A stretch of 64,000 bases of DNA from Polynucleobacter kasalickyi (lineage in GTDB: Bacteria > Pseudomonadota > Gammaproteobacteria > Burkholderiales > Burkholderiaceae). Made by a program: the position numbers and the translations under genes. The stretch is taken from contig NZ_FWXJ01000001.1 of assembly GCF_900176405.1 (NCBI RefSeq), positions 1 to 64,000 of the forward strand, written 5' to 3'. Positions 59,967 to 64,000 of this stretch are shown one piece after another (within the stretch, counting starts at the first letter, position 1; every line of letters starts with the position of its first letter). The notes below the pieces were generated by a model that was given only the letters and a program-made list of their open reading frames with translations, was not told where the DNA came from and did no database searches.

Positions 59967-60599
59967 TTAATCTGCAAAGTTTGCTTTGATAAATAAACGT
60001 GTCGCTGCATTTAACTCATCCTGACGATCATTGGCCAACCCGCGCAGGAAACGCCAACCTGCAATCGCTGGAATAGCAATGAGTAGACCAAAAGCAGTAT
60101 TGTAAAGAGCCATTGAAATACCCTGGGCTAATTGCGTAGGGTTGCTAGTGCCACCTTGACTCGCGAAAATTTCAATCATGCCTAAAACAGTGCCAAATAA
60201 TCCCATCAGGGGGGCTAAGGTGGCGATGGTGGCCAAAGCATTCAGATATTGATTCAGTTGTTTGATACAAGGACCCGCTACCTCGCGCATCGCTTCGAGA
60301 CACTGCAATTGATCTTGAGCTACAGAGATAGAATTTAAGCCAGCCGCTAATATTTTTCCTAGGATAGACTCTGTTGCTAATTGAGTCATCTGTTGAGTTT
60401 GCTCCTGTTGTGACAAGGATGAGGTGCTGCTATCCTGAATTTGAATCGCTAAAGTGAGTGCGTGATCTAAGGTGTGGGCAGGGGCAATCCGTTTTTTTTG
60501 TAAAAACCAAGTGCGCTCAAGCAAAATTGCAAGACCTATAATAGAAATTAGCAGGAGTGGCCAAATTGGCCAGCCAGTGGCGAGGATAATTGTTAACAT
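59967..60599 (-). CDS. exbB: MotA/TolQ/ExbB proton channel family protein
   Basis: A 210-residue protein with three membrane helices (~2-25, 112-135, 155-180), IATLAPLMGLFGTVLGMIEIF and ISMALYNTAFGLLIAIPAI, the ExbB hallmarks. First gene of exbB-exbD-lpxK-Trm112-kdsB-adk, divergent from xseA. Confidence 0.92.
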   Translation of the reverse strand: MLTIILATGWPIWPLLLISIIGLAILLERTWFLQKKRIAPAHTLDHALTLAIQIQDSSTSSLSQQEQTQQMTQLATESILGKILAAGLNSISVAQDQLQCLEAMREVAGPCIKQLNQYLNALATIATLAPLMGLFGTVLGMIEIFASQGGTSNPTQLAQGISMALYNTAFGLLIAIPAIAGWRFLRGLANDRQDELNAATRLFIKANFAD

Positions 60600-60856
60600 A
60601 TCGATACTTTACATGATTTGCCTGTGGATAACCCTGTGCAAAACTTTTTAAAATAAAAAATTTATTGGTTGAATAGTAAGGATTTTCCTGTTAGGGTTTA
60701 TCACTATAATATTATAAAGTTGTTTTAAAACAATAACTTAACTTGATTGTTATAAAATTTAATAAGAATCTCCTCTTGACAACTAGTCTGTGCTTAAGCC
60801 TGTGGACATTTATTGCTCTCAAACCCCTATAAACATTAGATTGTTGACGAAAAAAT

Positions 60857-62203
60857 ATGGAAAATAGTAGCAAAATCCTGAGTGTTGGTGAATTCAATCA
60901 GTTTTTATCAGACTTTATCACGTCAAATTTCGGTACTGTATGGGTCAAAGGGGAGCTTTCCAATTTTAAAAGCTATCCGAGTGGTCACTGGTATTTCAAG
61001 TTAAAAGATGAGTCGGGTCAAATTAATGGCGTGATGTTTCGTGGTCGAAATGCCAGTGTCGACTTTACCCCTCGGGATGGCGATCAGCTTGAAGTGGCCG
61101 CACAAGTGAATTTTTATGCTCCTCGAGGAGAAATTAACCTCAATGTGCAAGTCATGCGGAAGGCCGGTGCAGGTGCTTTATTTGAATCATTTTTAAAATT
61201 AAAGCAAAAATTAGAGGCTGAGGGCTTATTTGACCCCTTCCATAAAAAACCAATTCCTAAAATTCCCAGGGCAATTGGTATCGTTACTTCGACGCAGGCA
61301 GCAGCTCTCAAGGACGTACTGACGACTCTAGAACGTCGTGCTAGCTTTATTCCGATTATTTTGTATCCGAGCTTAGTACAAGGAGCAGAAGCGCCGGCGA
61401 ATTTGATCAAGGCCTTGCAACGAGCGCAAGACGCAAATGAAGTTGATGTCATTTTATTGGTAAGAGGTGGGGGTAGTATCGAAGATTTGTGGGCGTTTAA
61501 TGATGAAAAGCTAGCTAGGTTGATTGCCAAAAGTCCTATTCCCATTATTTCTGGGGTGGGTCATGAAACTGACTTTACGATTGCTGATTTTGTTGCCGAC
61601 TTACGTGCACCAACACCTACTGCGGCGGCAGAATTAGCCGCACCAGATTGTTTGGAGCTCCTCAGAAACATAGACGGAATCAACGACAGAATGGCGCGCC
61701 TGACCCGTCAACGCCTCGATACTGAAGCCCAACGCTTAGATCACCTGCTGTTACGCCTTAACCATTCGATTCCGAATCCTGCACAAATGCGCACGCAACA
61801 AACCCTTCTCAATAATCGATTGGTACGTGCAGTGAATGAAAAATTAAGGTCCTCTCATCAGCAAGTCACCTATTTTCAGAGTCGACTTGATGCGATTAGC
61901 CCAATAAAGCGCCTAAAAACAGAACAACAAGTCATCGAACAATATCAACAGCGCATTCAATTAACAATGCAAAGTCGATATCAATCAGAGTTTTCAAAAT
62001 CACAATATTTAAAAATGCAGTTAGAGGCATTAAGCCCGGATCGGACGCTAGAGCGAGGGTATTCCTTAGTGTTAGAGAACGGTAAACCCGTCAGAAATCC
62101 TCGGCAGTTGCAAGTACAACACTCTTACACCATCGAGATGGCGCAGGGAAGTACGCAGGTACAGTTTGCTGAGGTCACTACTTTGGTGAATAAAAGCGAA
62201 TAA
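60857..62203 (+). CDS. xseA: exodeoxyribonuclease VII large subunit
   Basis: XseA is the catalytic subunit of ExoVII, which degrades single-stranded DNA. The 448-residue protein has an N-terminal OB-fold (VWVKGELSNFKSYPSGHWYFKLKDE), and the catalytic core with IGIVTSTQAAALKD, RGGGSIEDLWAFNDE and HETDFTIADFVADLRAPTP. A coiled-coil stretch follows. ATG at 60857 is good. The small subunit xseB is not here. Confidence 0.96.
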   Translation: MENSSKILSVGEFNQFLSDFITSNFGTVWVKGELSNFKSYPSGHWYFKLKDESGQINGVMFRGRNASVDFTPRDGDQLEVAAQVNFYAPRGEINLNVQVMRKAGAGALFESFLKLKQKLEAEGLFDPFHKKPIPKIPRAIGIVTSTQAAALKDVLTTLERRASFIPIILYPSLVQGAEAPANLIKALQRAQDANEVDVILLVRGGGSIEDLWAFNDEKLARLIAKSPIPIISGVGHETDFTIADFVADLRAPTPTAAAELAAPDCLELLRNIDGINDRMARLTRQRLDTEAQRLDHLLLRLNHSIPNPAQMRTQQTLLNNRLVRAVNEKLRSSHQQVTYFQSRLDAISPIKRLKTEQQVIEQYQQRIQLTMQSRYQSEFSKSQYLKMQLEALSPDRTLERGYSLVLENGKPVRNPRQLQVQHSYTIEMAQGSTQVQFAEVTTLVNKSE

Positions 62204-62324
62204 AAATCAAATTGTTAGATGAAATTTTGGCTTGATTGTGAAACTGTCTTGAAATCGTCTTACAATCTTACAATACGAATTTATTGAATTTTGAAATTTG
62301 ACTGAATTAACCCTAGGAGATCAC

Positions 62325-62903
62325 ATGGAACACGCTTTACCACAATTACCTTATGCTTTAGACGCATTAGCACCACACATTTCTAAAGAAACTTTAGAGT
62401 TTCACTATGGCAAACATCATCAAACTTATGTAACGAACCTCAATAACCTCCAAAAAGGTACTGAATTTGAAAACATGAGTTTAGAAGAGATCGTCAAGAA
62501 ATCTTCTGGCGGAATTTTCAATAATGCTGCTCAAGTGTGGAACCACACTTTTTACTGGATGGGTTTAACGCCTGCAGGTAGTGGCGCTCCAACAGGTGCA
62601 TTAGCTGACGCGATTAATGCAAAATGGGGTTCATTCGACAAGTTTAAAGAAGAATTTACCAAGTGCGCAGTCGGTACATTTGGTTCAGGTTGGGCTTGGT
62701 TAGTGAAAAAAGCAGATGGTTCTTTAGACTTAGTTTCTACTAGCAATGCAGCAACTCCTCTCACAACAGATGCAAAAGCATTGTTAACTTGTGACGTTTG
62801 GGAACATGCTTACTATGTTGACTACCGTAATGCCCGTCCAAAATATGTTGAATCATTTTGGAATCTCGTGAACTGGGATTTTGTGGCAGCAAACTTTGCT
62901 TAA
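62325..62903 (+). CDS. sodB: superoxide dismutase [Fe]
   Basis: SodB detoxifies superoxide in the cytoplasm. The 192 residues match FeSOD length. Metal ligands lie in [16 protein letters not shown] and [15 protein letters not shown] use ATG 62325 with AGGAG seven bases upstream. An in-frame TTG at 62298 would add nine residues. FeSODs have Gln in [10 protein letters not shown] context; the metal could also be cambialistic. A terminator follows. Confidence 0.96.
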   Translation: MEHALPQLPYALDALAPHISKETLEFHYGKHHQTYVTNLNNLQKGTEFENMSLEEIVKKSSGGIFNNAAQVWNHTFYWMGLTPAGSGAPTGALADAINAKWGSFDKFKEEFTKCAVGTFGSGWAWLVKKADGSLDLVSTSNAATPLTTDAKALLTCDVWEHAYYVDYRNARPKYVESFWNLVNWDFVAANFA

Positions 62904-62991
62904 TTGAAGTTAGGTAACTTAATTGCTTCGATTGAAAGTAAATAGTTGAAGAGAAGTTAAGTTACTCTAGTTACAAAATAGCTGTACAAAC

Positions 62992-63025
62992 AAGGATTGT
63001 CGATTTACCTCGGCAGTCCTTTTTT
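62992..63025 (+). terminator. rho-independent terminator after sodB
   Basis: AAGGATTGTCGA and TCGGCAGTCCTT pair over twelve positions with two G-U pairs around a TTTACC loop, then T tract. It lies about 90 bases after the sodB stop. The rest of the region 62904-63229 shows nothing assignable. Confidence 0.85.
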
Positions 63026-63229
63026 GTTGTTTAAAAAGTCTATAGAAGTTTAATAAGTAATAGGAGTTATTAAAAATATACTTTCTCAGTTTATCTCCAA
63101 TACAGTAAGGTGAAATTTAAGAAAGTTTGAAGATGAAGTTGAGAAATAACCATTCTCAAAATATGTGTTTTAAATATGGTTTAAAAATGGTGAGAAATTG
63201 GTTTAATCTAATTGGATAATTTAAAAAAC

Positions 63230-63676
63230 ATGAAAACTAAACAAGTAAACGCTCAAATTGATAAGGTTAAACTCCCATTTGGTCTTTTTGACAATGTTAG
63301 AGAGGACACACTTAACTTTGGTATTGGAAAAAACTTTGATGCTAAAAGAGTCCCTGAAATGCTCAATCTAAATCGAGAGGATGTTTCCAGATTAGCTTCT
63401 GTATCAGTTAAATCAGTGCGATATGATGATGCCATTCCTGAACAAGTTCGTAATCACCTTGAAGAAATTAGTATCACCATTAATATGGTTGCAAAAGTTT
63501 TTAACGGCGATCCTGAGAAAACTGCTCTTTGGTTCCGTGCACGTAATCCTTTACTCGGAGATGTTGCTCCTAGAGATATGATTCGCTTGGGTCGCTTTGA
63601 GAGATTGCGTAAATATATCATTGGGGCAATGGGTATTAACGATGCCGCAAAACAGCATATCTCCGAAATAATTTAA
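63230..63676 (+). CDS. MbcA/ParS/Xre-type antitoxin-like protein (DUF2384)
   Basis: A 148-residue protein. The N-terminal half holds an Xre-like helix-turn-helix region (AKRVPEMLNLNREDVSRLASVS). The C-terminal half has the MbcA/ParS toxin-binding pattern: VAKVFNGDPEKTALWFR, NPLLGDVAPRDMI and GRFERLRKYI. Such antitoxins usually precede a RES-domain toxin. No RES gene follows within the window. I use ATG 63230 rather than TTG 63212. It may be a solitary regulator. Confidence 0.8.
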   Translation: MKTKQVNAQIDKVKLPFGLFDNVREDTLNFGIGKNFDAKRVPEMLNLNREDVSRLASVSVKSVRYDDAIPEQVRNHLEEISITINMVAKVFNGDPEKTALWFRARNPLLGDVAPRDMIRLGRFERLRKYIIGAMGINDAAKQHISEII

Positions 63677-63687
63677 TTGTTTAAGGA

Positions 63688-63906
63688 ATGTCAGGGACGA
63701 AGAAAAATATAATCCGAGGTCTGCAATCATTGCCATCTAAGCGGCTAATGCGCGACATTCTTGAATTAAATCGTTTTTCAGAATCAAATCTTAGCGAATA
63801 AAGAACTTCCTCAGAGAATTTGGATGAACTGGAGGCAGTTCTCTATTTTCATCTAGAGCCAGAAAGATGCAAACTGAGATCTCAGTTGATTGAATCTCTT
63901 CAATAA
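63688..63906 (+). pseudogene. coding-like frame broken by one stop, possible small DNA-binding protein
   Basis: In the 324-bp tail of the window, one frame from ATG 63688 reads SLPSKRLMRDILELNRFSES up to a TAA at 63799-63801, then continues coherently (SENLDELEAVLYFHLEPER, then LIESLQ) to a TAA at 63904-63906. The composition and the pattern of two short helices suggest a helix-turn-helix or regulatory protein. I cannot name the family. ATG has AAGGA only one base before it, which is too close, so the true start is unclear. 63907-64000 shows nothing. Confidence 0.35.
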
Positions 63907-64000
63907 ATTAAATTGCAGCAATATAAAATCAAAAATTGGGTAAGGTTGGCAATATGCCCCTCGTCGATTTCATCCCCCAACATAGGTGGTTGACGATGTG

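Noticed and set aside
62258..62273. Direct repeat TCTTACAA x2 upstream of sodB as a regulator site
   Set aside because: It may only be two overlapping -10-like boxes; no properly spaced -35 is clear, so I do not list it.

Overview
The window looks like a chromosome segment from a low-GC betaproteobacterium, most likely Burkholderiales and Polynucleobacter-like. The basis is gene order and protein type: ribD-ribE-ribBA-ribH-nusB, tolQRAB-pal-cpoB-queC, exbB-exbD-lpxK-Trm112-kdsB-adk, glyA-nrdR, and a MacAB/TolC-type efflux locus with split MacB. Base composition is moderately AT-rich overall and more AT-rich in roughly 16-28 kb. I see no rRNA, tRNA, IS element, CRISPR array or phage gene.

Positions 1-31.4 kb form a surface-polysaccharide (O-antigen/LPS) locus. 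It contains galE broken by one extra A, a VanZ-like gene, GDP-fucose genes (gmd, fcl), dTDP-rhamnose genes (rfbB, rfbD, rfbA, rfbC) and the CDP-3,6-dideoxyhexose core (rfbF, rfbG, rfbH). After these comes a tightly packed run: a NeuB-SAF-cupin fusion, a ThDP enzyme of the acetolactate synthase type, an SDR, a HAD phosphatase, an iron-dependent alcohol dehydrogenase and an FkbM methyltransferase. A GtrB / GT-C / GtrA module, another methyltransferase and several glycosyltransferase-like genes (GT17, DUF5672, DUF6492, GT4, heptosyltransferase I) follow. From 8905 to 24282 the genes mostly abut or overlap, so they probably form one transcription unit. The set rfbFGH + ThDP enzyme + SDR resembles the chemistry of yersiniose (branched 3,6-dideoxyhexose) synthesis. 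The added NeuB-cupin, HAD and Fe-ADH genes do not fit any pathway I know and are the best candidate for something undescribed.

The gaps in the polysaccharide region hold gene relics that reveal past shuffling: the 3' third of a second rfbC (8628-8780), a WbqC-like N-terminus (25773-25887) and a possible SGNH-hydrolase tail on the minus strand (26782-26889).

Positions 31.4-64 kb are mostly conserved housekeeping genes: tolC and a pcm-like methyltransferase, macA plus split macB, uppP, trmB, a lytic transglycosylase, a broken nucleotidyltransferase, nusB and riboflavin genes, four minor type IV pseudopilins, queC, the Tol-Pal system, glyA, nrdR, a dienelactone hydrolase-like protein, adk, kdsB, a Trm112-like protein, lpxK, exbD, exbB, xseA and sodB. 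The right end carries a MbcA/ParS/Xre-type antitoxin-like gene without a visible toxin, followed by a coding-like frame broken by one stop codon.
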